From NCBI GenBank assembly GCA_002842465.1, contig PHDA01000002.1:62001-126000 (forward strand): a stretch of 64,000 nucleotides of DNA. The letters are read 5' to 3'. Position numbers and translations under genes: made by a program. Below, piece after piece: positions 44,950 to 53,654 of this stretch; positions within the stretch are counted from its first letter, which is position 1, and the number at the start of each line of letters is the position of its first letter. Source of the DNA: Bacteroidetes bacterium HGW-Bacteroidetes-7 (GTDB taxonomy: Bacteria > Bacteroidota > Bacteroidia > Bacteroidales > UBA932). Under the pieces are notes generated by a model. The model saw only the letters and a list, made by a program, of their open reading frames with translations, was not told the DNA's origin and made no database searches.

Positions 44950-46776
44950 TTATGAAAATGTTTGTAACTGGCAAAGATGTGAATAGAGCCCCTTTCTCTC
45001 TATCAACTCTTTGTGATTACCTATCTCAACAATTATTCCCTCTTTAAGAACTACTATTGCATCGGCGTGTTGTATTGTCGATAGCCGGTGAGCAATTACA
45101 ATAGAGGTGCGATTCTTCATTAAATTAGTTAATGCCTCCTGAACTAGTTTCTCACTTTCGGTATCGAGCGCAGATGTTGCTTCGTCTAGTATGAGAATAG
45201 GTGGATTTTTAAGTACAGCCCGTGCTATTGCCAGTCGTTGTCTTTGTCCTCCCGAGAGGTTTGCACCCCTGTCTCCAATGTTTGTTTCGTAACCGTCTTC
45301 AAGGTTAATGATAAACTCATGGGCATTTGCAATCTCTGCAGCTCTGTAAACATCTTTAGGTTGAACATTAGTCATCCCAAAAGCAATATTATTAAAAACA
45401 GTATCATTAAAGAGTATTGCCTCTTGCGTAACAATTCCCATAAGTGAGATAAGGTCTTTTGGTTCATACTCCCTTATATCAATCCCATCGAGCATAATTG
45501 AACCCTCTGTAACATCATAAAACCTTGGAATTAAATCGGCAATAGTGCTTTTACCCGCGCCGGAAGGACCTACCAATGCAATAGTTTTTCCTCTCTCTAT
45601 CTTTAGGCTAATATCCTTGAGTACAGGCTCATTTGCATAGCGGAATGAAACATTTCTGAATTCTAACGACTCTTTGAATTCTTTAACAGGAATTGCATTC
45701 GGGCTTTTTTTGATGACTGTCTCAACGTCGAGTATGGCAAAAAGTCTCTCTCCTGATGCCAGACCTCTCTGAAGACTTGTAAATGCAGAAGAGATTGCCT
45801 TTAAGGGCTCCAGAACCCTCCAATAAAACATTATATAGACAACAAATTCAGACCAGGCCATTCCTAGTTGGCCATTCATCTGAAGATATCCTCCGTAAAA
45901 AAGGACAGTTGCTGCTACCGATATTCCTAAAAACTCAGATAAAGGAGAGGCAAGTTCTTGTCGGTTGAACATTCTTTTGCTTATCTGTCTGTGTTGTTCG
46001 TTACTTTTGCTAAAACCCTCATTAACATATCGTTGGGCATTAAAGGCTTTGATTATCCTTGCACCAGAGATTGCCTCCTCAAAATGGCTGACTATACGGC
46101 CCATCATGCTCTGCGTCTCGGCAGCACCTCTTTTTAGTTTTTTGCTGATTCTGCCAATAATCAGAACGGAAACCGGTAATGCGATAAGTGTTACTGTTGT
46201 TAGTTGCGGAGACATGTAAAAGAGCATAAAGAGAAATCCCACAATTAGTATGGGGTCTCTGAACAGAATATGAAAACTGTTGGCAACACCATTCTGCACC
46301 TCTGTAACATCATTTGAGATACTGGATAAAATATCTCCTTTTCTGTTCTTGCTGTAAAAACCGATGTGCAGTTTAGTGATTTTATTAAACAAATCTCTCC
46401 TTATATTCCTCATGATGTTTGTCCTCATGCTCACAAGAATCCTCTGTGATAAATAGCGCATTGCATTTGACAGGAGGGATGTAACAATAAGCACAACACA
46501 AACATAGACAAGAGCCGTGAGAGGGCCGTATTCTTTAATGAACCCAACAAGATAGTGCTGAAAAAGGGCTATGAAATAATCAAGGGATAGTGAAAACTCA
46601 GGAAGCGTAATTGCAAGGTCTATGGATTCGGAATCAAAAAGAACCTCAAGTAAGGGAGCTATTAATGCCAAATTTGCAATACCAAAGAATACCGAGAATA
46701 TCGAAATTACAAGGTATTTAGGCCAGTATTTGCCAAATGGTTTCGCAAAAACCAGTAATCTTAAAAAGGTCTTCAT
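44950..46776 (-). CDS. MsbA-like ABC exporter (membrane and ATPase domains fused)
   Basis: 608 residues, one half of a homodimeric type I exporter. Six membrane helices (about 20-325) are followed by one ATPase domain with Walker A GPSGAGKST (about 384-392), signature LSGGQRQRLAIARA and Walker B ILILDEATSALD. The layout and LLS-type coupling loops are those of MsbA and multidrug/lipid exporters. Lipid A core or phospholipid flipping is likely in a Gram-negative but not proven. Two bases separate it from DUF4834 upstream, in an operon with an acyl-CoA ligase, which suits lipid transport. Confidence 0.9.
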   Translation of the reverse strand: MKTFLRLLVFAKPFGKYWPKYLVISIFSVFFGIANLALIAPLLEVLFDSESIDLAITLPEFSLSLDYFIALFQHYLVGFIKEYGPLTALVYVCVVLIVTSLLSNAMRYLSQRILVSMRTNIMRNIRRDLFNKITKLHIGFYSKNRKGDILSSISNDVTEVQNGVANSFHILFRDPILIVGFLFMLFYMSPQLTTVTLIALPVSVLIIGRISKKLKRGAAETQSMMGRIVSHFEEAISGARIIKAFNAQRYVNEGFSKSNEQHRQISKRMFNRQELASPLSEFLGISVAATVLFYGGYLQMNGQLGMAWSEFVVYIMFYWRVLEPLKAISSAFTSLQRGLASGERLFAILDVETVIKKSPNAIPVKEFKESLEFRNVSFRYANEPVLKDISLKIERGKTIALVGPSGAGKSTIADLIPRFYDVTEGSIMLDGIDIREYEPKDLISLMGIVTQEAILFNDTVFNNIAFGMTNVQPKDVYRAAEIANAHEFIINLEDGYETNIGDRGANLSGGQRQRLAIARAVLKNPPILILDEATSALDTESEKLVQEALTNLMKNRTSIVIAHRLSTIQHADAIVVLKEGIIVEIGNHKELIERKGLYSHLCQLQTFS

Positions 46777-46778
46777 AG

Positions 46779-47024
46779 TTAATTGGTCTCTTCAAAATCT
46801 ATATACTCTCCAACATTCTTATCTACCACCTTTGGTTCTCTCTTCTCCTCATCAATAATGACATCTCCCTCTGATGCTGTGGTATTCTTATGGTAATGTT
46901 GTTGTCCTGCTGCAATATCTCTGAATTTTCTTCTAAGCCACCATGCAAGCAATAATGGAACGACTCTTGATATGGCCCAGACTATCAGTATGAATATAAA
47001 AACAAATGTAATAAAACCTTCCAT
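46779..47024 (-). CDS. DUF4834 small membrane protein
   Basis: 81 residues from the ATG at 47024; a longer reading frame to 47108 would overlap the upstream gene by 83 bases and adds a basic stretch with no sense. One membrane segment (about 4-30, TFVFIFILIVWAISRVVPLLLAWWL), then a basic RRKFR and an acidic tail (VIIDEEKREPK). This resembles the DUF4834 family of Bacteroidota, function unknown. One base after the stop of the 760-residue protein and two before the ABC exporter. Confidence 0.7.
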   Translation of the reverse strand: MEGFITFVFIFILIVWAISRVVPLLLAWWLRRKFRDIAAGQQHYHKNTTASEGDVIIDEEKREPKVVDKNVGEYIDFEETN

Positions 47025-47025
47025 C

Positions 47026-49308
47026 TTAGTGTTTGTATCTTTTAATCTCGCCCGTCTCCAGGTTAATTGAAATATTTCTACCCTGTAATGTTTGTACAAG
47101 CACATCACTCCCCGGTAGAGGAATAACCGGTGAGTCGGGTTTAAGCCGGTTTTTCTCTTTTATATCAGTTACCGGAATACCGTTAACCGTATATATCATA
47201 GTTCTGAGCGATGTTCTGAGAATCCAGTATCTGTTTCCTCCGAAATCCTTTAATTCAGGAAATTCTCTTATTGTTTCCGGAAGTCTGATATCGCTCCATA
47301 TAGGATATGGTTTGCAGTTTTTGTCATAAAGCCTTAAAGTATTGTCTGTATGAAGAAGCATAATTGCAAAATCTCCATCTTTTTTAACATTATAGACCTT
47401 TGGCCCTAAAAGTATAAGTGAATCTGTGCTGATTGGATATGGTGAAACAAATCTTCCGTTTCTGTCAAGCATAAACACTCTGTTCCCACCTGCAAAGAGC
47501 ATCTGGAGTTTGCCGTTACGATAGTAATCAACTTGCTGAACATAACCTCTTAATGGAACCTGAAACGGAACTGCCCAAATTCCATTCATTCCTTTATCTG
47601 AGAGTCTTAACCAATAATTCGGCAGCTGTTCAAGAAATTCTTTTTCTCCGGATGAAAAATTAATGAGTTCAAAAGGCCCTGCAGGGATTTTCACAATAGT
47701 GTCTCTCTCCCATCCTGCCGGAGATTCCACTGATGCCTTACCCGGCTGTGGCAAATCTTTTAGAGAGTCGCCGTAAAAAAAGATTTCATAAGCCGGATTT
47801 CCTTGCTTATCCGGTTTTAATTGAATAGCACCTAACATAAGGTTAAAAGACTTGGTGATCTCTTTTAAGTTTGCATCTTTTTTGAAAAACTTCACAAGAG
47901 AATCGGGTTGTTCAGATCCGTTTACTATAAGAGTCATTGCCCCAGAGCTTCTGTCGAGCAAATTGTGTGCCTTGGTCTGAGAGATATACTCATCAAAAGA
48001 GAATTTCCCCCTTTTTTTTGCAAAAACCTCTGTTAAAACCTCATTATTACCAATTATAATGTATTCTCCGTTGCGCAGGATATGGCTGTTTTCCTCTTCA
48101 TGAAACATATCTCCAAAAAGATACTTCAAATAACCGCTCTCATAAAATGGGAGAGGGATTATCTCATCATCTTTAGATAACCATCTTTTTATAAACCCAA
48201 AAAAAGGTCTGTCTGTTCGAATTATGATAGTGTTCCAGTTTACCGATCCGTATGGAATCAAAGCCGCTCCTACCTCTTTTGCATCAAGCGTGGCAAACCA
48301 TTTTGCAGCTTTCGATGCAATTTCCTGATCACTCCTCCTGAAAAAATTCCCATATTCATTGAATTTTTTAAGGAATGATTGTATGTCCTGTACTGATATT
48401 GTAAGCAAAGAATATGTATTATGCGGAACAACTGAAGCAATGATCGAATTAACAGTATTGCTCCCTCTGAAAATTTCGGAGTAATTGGCAGGCCCCTTAC
48501 TGTTAAGAAATCCTCCTCTCAAAATAATCTTATTCTCCTGAGAGTATATTTCCAGAGCACTCCATGATGTGAATCGGGAAATAAAATCAGAATATTTCAG
48601 AAACCTTCTATTTGAATAAGCAGAAAAAAGTTTTCCGCACTGGGCGTGGTTTATAAAAACCATTGTCTCTCTAAGTACCGTTTTAGCCAGCAGATCAGCA
48701 AGGTCTGCGTTGTCAAGAATGGATGAACCGGATAAAATGTGTCTTATGGATGATTCAAGAATCAACGGTGATGGAGATGCAAGAATAAAACCGCCAGATG
48801 CGGCATATTCAACATTATTCCATTTATAAACAGATATTCCGTTATATTGTCTTGTTTGAGAATTTCCATCTTTTAGAGATCCAAGAATGTAGGCAAGTTC
48901 GCCCTCCTTAAGTTTCATAATAAACAATGGCGAAACCTCATCCTTTGATGAGTAGTGATATGAAAGGGCACAACCGTGGTCAATAACATCTTTTAGAGTC
49001 TCTGCTCCGGATACTGAATAAAGCTTATCAATCAGTTGTTTCAGAGGAGAATTCCCAAAAATTATTCTGCCAAATAAGTCGTTAGCTGAATTTATGCTAT
49101 TGGAAACAGTTTCAATATCTTTAAAGAGGAAAAATGCAGAGGCATCAGTTGGTATAGCCAATGCTGTCTCTGATGAGACTCCCGGTTTATTATTGGAACT
49201 GCCACTTCCCGGCACTAAAACCAGAAAAATCAGGGGTATCAGAATTATTGCGATTACAGAGCTCCAGATGAGAATTTTGTATGCAGAAAGTATTTTTTTC
49301 ATAAACAT
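47026..49308 (-). CDS. Uncharacterised 760-residue membrane-anchored protein (DUF3352-like, propeller-like C-terminus)
   Basis: Function not recognised. An N-terminal signal anchor (about 12-35, WSSVIAIILIPLIFLVLVPG) is followed by IPTDASAFFLFKDI, which resembles the opening of DUF3352 proteins. The N-terminal half (about 50-510) has repeated substructure of the DUF3352/DUF4836 type by eye. From about 540 to the end there are short strands with Asp-Arg-Asn-Gly turns (MLDRNGRF, LYDKNCKPYP, INLETGEI), as in beta-propeller repeats. The start may be 49308 or the ATG two codons on. It lies 25 bases downstream of recQ and one base before DUF4834, and probably faces the periplasm. Confidence 0.55.
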   Translation of the reverse strand: MFMKKILSAYKILIWSSVIAIILIPLIFLVLVPGSGSSNNKPGVSSETALAIPTDASAFFLFKDIETVSNSINSANDLFGRIIFGNSPLKQLIDKLYSVSGAETLKDVIDHGCALSYHYSSKDEVSPLFIMKLKEGELAYILGSLKDGNSQTRQYNGISVYKWNNVEYAASGGFILASPSPLILESSIRHILSGSSILDNADLADLLAKTVLRETMVFINHAQCGKLFSAYSNRRFLKYSDFISRFTSWSALEIYSQENKIILRGGFLNSKGPANYSEIFRGSNTVNSIIASVVPHNTYSLLTISVQDIQSFLKKFNEYGNFFRRSDQEIASKAAKWFATLDAKEVGAALIPYGSVNWNTIIIRTDRPFFGFIKRWLSKDDEIIPLPFYESGYLKYLFGDMFHEEENSHILRNGEYIIIGNNEVLTEVFAKKRGKFSFDEYISQTKAHNLLDRSSGAMTLIVNGSEQPDSLVKFFKKDANLKEITKSFNLMLGAIQLKPDKQGNPAYEIFFYGDSLKDLPQPGKASVESPAGWERDTIVKIPAGPFELINFSSGEKEFLEQLPNYWLRLSDKGMNGIWAVPFQVPLRGYVQQVDYYRNGKLQMLFAGGNRVFMLDRNGRFVSPYPISTDSLILLGPKVYNVKKDGDFAIMLLHTDNTLRLYDKNCKPYPIWSDIRLPETIREFPELKDFGGNRYWILRTSLRTMIYTVNGIPVTDIKEKNRLKPDSPVIPLPGSDVLVQTLQGRNISINLETGEIKRYKH

Positions 49309-49333
49309 ACAAAGCTATTAAAAATATGTTAAA

Positions 49334-51532
49334 TCAATTGCCCATTTCAGACAGGAATTTGATTCTTACCAATCGAATCTCCTCTTCGGTGTAACCTCGG
49401 CCCAGCTCATCTGCTGCCTCTTTCAGGGAGTCAGTTGAGGCCTCCGTTTTAAAGTATTCGTAAATATCATCTACTTTATCTTCATCAACCGTCTGTCTTA
49501 TGTAATAGTCAATGTTAAGTTTTGTACCTGAATTTACAATGGCCTCTATTTCGGTTAAAACATCCTCAAGCTCCATCCCTTTGGACTCTGCTATATCATC
49601 AAGCGGTTGCTTTCTGTCTATTCCTGTTATGATATATACTTTATTAAGTGATTTATTTGCAACTGATTTAATCACAAGGTCAGACGGCCTCTGAATTTCG
49701 TTTTCTGTTACATATTTTGATATCAATTCAATAAACTCCTTTCCATACCTTTTGGCCTTGCCCTCTCCTACTCCCTGGCAATTTTTAAGCTCGTCAAAAG
49801 TAATCGGGTAGTGAATTGACATATCTTCAAGAGATGTATCATTAAAAATCACAAACGGCGGGAGATTTATCTTGCGTGATATCGACAATCTTAGATCTTT
49901 GAGCATTTTTAACAATGTTTCGTCGCCTCCACCTCCTGTACCCTTTATCCCTGCAGATACGACCTCATCATCCTCATCCCCACTTACAAACTCTCTGTCT
50001 TCTGCCAACATAATTGTATATGGTGATCCAAGGTATTGTTCCCCCTTTGGTGTAATTGTGAGAAGTCCATATCTCTCAATTTCTTTCTCTAACAAATGAT
50101 GTATTATGCACTGCCTTATTACTGCCATCCAGAATTTTACCCCTTTTGACATTCCAGTTCCAAACAATTCATGGTTGTGGTGGTTGTATGATTTTATCAG
50201 TGAGTTATTTACGCCTGAAAGTATATTTGCAACGTGCTCTGATTTAAACTGTTCTTTCATGCTCAAAACCAGCTCAAGAACAAGAGCAACCTCCTCTTTT
50301 CCGTCAAACTGATTTTTAGGGAACAGGCAATTATCACAAGAGCCACATTTACCGGCAGTGTAATCCTCTCCGAAATAATTCATCAAGACTGTTCTTCTGC
50401 AAAGGTTACTTTCGGCATATGCGACTGTTTCTGCAAGCAACTGTTTACCAATCTCTTGTTCGGAAATTGGCTTCCCTTGCATAAATTTCTCAAGTTTCTG
50501 AATGTCTTTATACGAATAGAACGCAATACACTGTCCCTCTCCTCCATCCCTTCCCGAACGACCGGTCTCCTGATAGTAACCTTCAAGACTTTTCGGAATA
50601 TCGTAATGAATTACAAATCTTACATCCGGTTTATCTATACCCATACCAAATGCAATTGTTGCAACAATAATATCGGCATCCTCCATCAGAAATTTATCCT
50701 GATTAGTAGCTCTTGTAGTGGCATCCAATCCTGCATGATAAGGTAGCGCCTTTATCCCGTTAACATTGAGAAACTCGGCAATCTCCTCTACCTTTTTTCT
50801 ACTTAGACAATATATTATACCTGATTTGCCATGGTTATTTTTGAGAAATTTTATTATCTCCTTATCTATGTTTTCTTTTGGCCTAATTTCGTAGTATAGG
50901 TTGGGTCTGTTAAATGAAGATTTATAAACTTTAGCTCCGGACATTCCTAGATTTTTCTGAATATCACTCTGGACTTTTGGTGTTGCTGTTGCAGTCAGGG
51001 CAATAACCGGAGCTTTACCTATCTCATTTACCAATGGGTTGATCCGCCTGTACTCAGGGCGGAAATCATGACCCCATTCCGAAATACAGTGTGCTTCATC
51101 TATTGCATAAAATGATATTTTTATCTGTTTAAGAAGTGCAATATTTTCCTCTTTTGTAAGGGATTCTGGAGCTACATATAGGAGTTTTGTTCTCCCGGAC
51201 AGAAGATCTTCTCTGACTTCAGCTATTTGGATCTTTGTTAATGATGAATTTAAAAAGTGAGCAACCCCTTCTCTTTCGACCATAAAGCCGCGAATTGCGT
51301 CAACCTGGTTTTTCATAAGAGCAATAAGGGGAGAAATAATTATTGCAGTACCCTCCTTCAGCAGTGCCGGCAGTTGATAACAGAGCGATTTCCCTCCGCC
51401 AGTAGGCATCAGAACAAATGAATCGTTACCATCAAGCAAATTCAATATTATCTCTTCCTGCTGCCCTTTAAATGAGCTGAATCCGAAATGTTTTTTGAGT
51501 GCCTTGTGCAGTAAATCAGAGGTGATTTGCAT
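49334..51532 (-). CDS. recQ: ATP-dependent DNA helicase RecQ
   Basis: 732 residues. Helicase motif I MPTGGGKSLCYQLPAL (about 40-55), motif II DEAHCISEWGHDFRPEYR, motif III ALTATATPKV and motif VI QETGRSGRDG. The zinc-binding cysteines lie in CRRTVLMNYFGE and CGSCDNC (about 375-402). A winged-helix RQC region and an HRDC domain (about 525-600, with FVIFNDTSLEDMS) follow, then a C-terminal helical extension of about 115 residues. It unwinds DNA in recombination and repair. First gene of the minus-strand run; its promoter is not obvious. Confidence 0.94.
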   Translation of the reverse strand: MQITSDLLHKALKKHFGFSSFKGQQEEIILNLLDGNDSFVLMPTGGGKSLCYQLPALLKEGTAIIISPLIALMKNQVDAIRGFMVEREGVAHFLNSSLTKIQIAEVREDLLSGRTKLLYVAPESLTKEENIALLKQIKISFYAIDEAHCISEWGHDFRPEYRRINPLVNEIGKAPVIALTATATPKVQSDIQKNLGMSGAKVYKSSFNRPNLYYEIRPKENIDKEIIKFLKNNHGKSGIIYCLSRKKVEEIAEFLNVNGIKALPYHAGLDATTRATNQDKFLMEDADIIVATIAFGMGIDKPDVRFVIHYDIPKSLEGYYQETGRSGRDGGEGQCIAFYSYKDIQKLEKFMQGKPISEQEIGKQLLAETVAYAESNLCRRTVLMNYFGEDYTAGKCGSCDNCLFPKNQFDGKEEVALVLELVLSMKEQFKSEHVANILSGVNNSLIKSYNHHNHELFGTGMSKGVKFWMAVIRQCIIHHLLEKEIERYGLLTITPKGEQYLGSPYTIMLAEDREFVSGDEDDEVVSAGIKGTGGGGDETLLKMLKDLRLSISRKINLPPFVIFNDTSLEDMSIHYPITFDELKNCQGVGEGKAKRYGKEFIELISKYVTENEIQRPSDLVIKSVANKSLNKVYIITGIDRKQPLDDIAESKGMELEDVLTEIEAIVNSGTKLNIDYYIRQTVDEDKVDDIYEYFKTEASTDSLKEAADELGRGYTEEEIRLVRIKFLSEMGN

Positions 51533-51573
51533 ATATAATTGACAGAAAAAGCTGAATAAAAATTAAAAATAGT

Positions 51574-51581
51574 TACCTTTG
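51574..51581 (+). promoter_or_regulatory. Promoter -7 box for kdsD
   Basis: TACCTTTG matches TAnnTTTG. The ATG at 51624 lies 42 bases downstream, allowing a leader of about 35 bases. No TTTG box is clear upstream. Confidence 0.6.
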
Positions 51582-51623
51582 TGGCTCTAAGTTATCGAAT
51601 TGTTTTCTCATCGCAAAATTTTT

Positions 51624-52595
51624 ATGATTAAATCTAATGAGGACATAAAGCTAATAGCAAAAGAGGTAATTTCAAAAGAGGCCTCGGCTGTTGCTGCTTT
51701 GGAAAATTTAATAGACGACAGCTTTTCTGCCGTTATAAGTCTCATATTCAACAGTAAAGGAAGATTAATCATAACCGGTATAGGTAAAAGTGCAATTATT
51801 GGTAGCAAAATTGTTGCCACACTTAATTCAACGGGCACTCCATCGATTTTTATGCATGCAGCCGATGCAATTCATGGTGATCTGGGAATAATTCAGCCAG
51901 ACGATATTGTGATGTGCATCTCAAAGAGCGGTAATACTCCTGAGATAAAAGTTCTTGTCCCTCTGATGAAAAAGATGGGAAACAAGGTTATTGCAATGGT
52001 TTCAAATTGCGATTCATTTCTGGCATTACACTCAGATTATATTATCAGGACAACAGTACTAAGTGAAGCTTGCCCAAATAACCTGGCACCCACGTCAAGT
52101 ACTACTACACAATTAGTTATGGGAGACGCAATAGCCGTTGCCCTTTTAAGTGTACGAGGCTTTACCCAACAAGATTTCGCATTGCTTCATCCGGGAGGCT
52201 CTCTTGGAAAGAAAATGTATATGCGGGTTTGTGATTTGGTAGATTCTAAAGTACGCCCGTATGTCAAACCGAATGACAGCATTCAGAACACAATAATAAA
52301 CATCTCTGCAAACCGTCTGGGAGCCACAGTTGTTTTGGATGAAGGTGGCGAATTGAAAGGAATCATTACTGATGGTGATGTAAGGAGGATGCTTGAAAGA
52401 GGAGGTTCATTTGACAAGCTGGTTGCAACAGATATTATGTCACTGAATCCTAAAACCATTGATGCCGGAGAGCTGGCCGTGAAAGCATTTAACTTAATGG
52501 AGACAAACAAAATTACCTCCGTGATTGTTATGGAGGGAGATAAATATATGGGACTAGTACATATTCATGACATTATAAGAGAGGGAATCGTATGA
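51624..52595 (+). CDS. kdsD: D-arabinose-5-phosphate isomerase (KpsF/GutQ family)
   Basis: 323 residues from ATG 51624; a TTG eight codons upstream in frame is less likely. An N-terminal SIS domain (about 35-170, TGIGKSAIIGSKI, MHAADAIHGDLG, CISKSGNTPE) is followed by two CBS domains (about 205-323). It isomerises ribulose-5-phosphate to arabinose-5-phosphate, the first step toward Kdo for lipopolysaccharide, as expected in a Gram-negative. The end overlaps the agmatinase-like gene by four bases (ATGA). Confidence 0.93.
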   Translation: MIKSNEDIKLIAKEVISKEASAVAALENLIDDSFSAVISLIFNSKGRLIITGIGKSAIIGSKIVATLNSTGTPSIFMHAADAIHGDLGIIQPDDIVMCISKSGNTPEIKVLVPLMKKMGNKVIAMVSNCDSFLALHSDYIIRTTVLSEACPNNLAPTSSTTTQLVMGDAIAVALLSVRGFTQQDFALLHPGGSLGKKMYMRVCDLVDSKVRPYVKPNDSIQNTIINISANRLGATVVLDEGGELKGIITDGDVRRMLERGGSFDKLVATDIMSLNPKTIDAGELAVKAFNLMETNKITSVIVMEGDKYMGLVHIHDIIREGIV

Positions 52596-53635
52596 CAACA
52601 TTTAATCCAAATGAGTTAGGAATGGCCAATGGCAAGTACTTTGCACTTCCATACAATCTGGATGAATCGGATATTGCCCTTATATCTGTGCCTTGGGATG
52701 TTACTACATCTTATCGCCCCGGAACATCAGATGGTCCAGCTGCAATAATCGACGCCTCAATTCAGGTAGATCTTTATGATGCCAATGTTCCTGAGGCCTG
52801 GAAAATTAAAATCGGAACCGTTCCTGTTGATAAATCGATTAAGAAACAGAACAAATCACTCAGAAAAATTGCCGAAAAGGTTATTGAACATCTCGAAAAA
52901 GGTGGAGATTATCTGGATGTTCAGCCCCAATTAGATACTATCAATAAAGCTAGTGAACATCTTAATAATTTAATATATAAATCATCCCTTCAACTTCTTG
53001 AGAGCGGTAAGATTCCCGGAGTTGTTGGAGGAGACCATAGCGCTCCTCTTGGGCAGATAAGAGCAATCGGAGAGAAGTACGATGATTTTGGCATACTCCA
53101 AATTGATGCGCACGCCGATTTGAGAATTGCTTATGAAGGGTTTAAATATTCTCATGCTTCAATTCTTTACAATGCTCTTAATGAAGTTTCTCAAGTATCA
53201 CAGCTTACACAGATAGGAATTCGTGACTTTTGCGAACAAGAGGTTGCTATCATTGATACCGATCCAAGGATAAGATGCTTTACCGACATTGAACTTAAAA
53301 GCAATCTGTTTGAGGGTAAAACATGGAAAAAGCAGTGTGAAGAGATTATATCCAGTTTACCTAATAATGTATATATCACTATTGACATAGACGGTCTCTC
53401 TCCTGACCTTTGCCCAAACACAGGAACTCCTGTTCCTGGCGGGTTTTCATTCAGGGAGATTGACTACCTATTGCATATGCTTGCCACATCGGGCAAAAAA
53501 ATTGTCGGCTTTGACCTATGCGAGGTCGCCCCATCTGATGATAATGAATGGGATGCCAATGTGGGCGCAAGAATACTCTACAAACTTTGTATCTATTCCG
53601 CACTAAATTCAAAAAAACTTTCGGCGCAACTTTAG
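52592..53635 (+). CDS. Agmatinase/arginase-family ureohydrolase
   Basis: 347 residues. The binuclear manganese site is complete: H149 in GGDHS, D172-A-H174-A-D176, and D265-I-D267 in DIDGLSPD. Relative to typical agmatinases there is a helical insert (about 85-130, KKQNKSLRKIAEKVIEHLE) before the first metal motif. It could act on agmatine, arginine, formimidoylglutamate or another guanidino compound; the family alone does not settle this. It overlaps kdsD by four bases and is followed after 19 bases by nhaA. Confidence 0.85.
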   Translation: MTTFNPNELGMANGKYFALPYNLDESDIALISVPWDVTTSYRPGTSDGPAAIIDASIQVDLYDANVPEAWKIKIGTVPVDKSIKKQNKSLRKIAEKVIEHLEKGGDYLDVQPQLDTINKASEHLNNLIYKSSLQLLESGKIPGVVGGDHSAPLGQIRAIGEKYDDFGILQIDAHADLRIAYEGFKYSHASILYNALNEVSQVSQLTQIGIRDFCEQEVAIIDTDPRIRCFTDIELKSNLFEGKTWKKQCEEIISSLPNNVYITIDIDGLSPDLCPNTGTPVPGGFSFREIDYLLHMLATSGKKIVGFDLCEVAPSDDNEWDANVGARILYKLCIYSALNSKKLSAQL

Positions 53636-53654
53636 ATTTATTCAGTATCAGGAA

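Noticed and set aside
46779-47108. Longer DUF4834 start at 47108
   Set aside because: It would overlap the preceding gene by 83 bases; the family likeness begins at the ATG at 47024.
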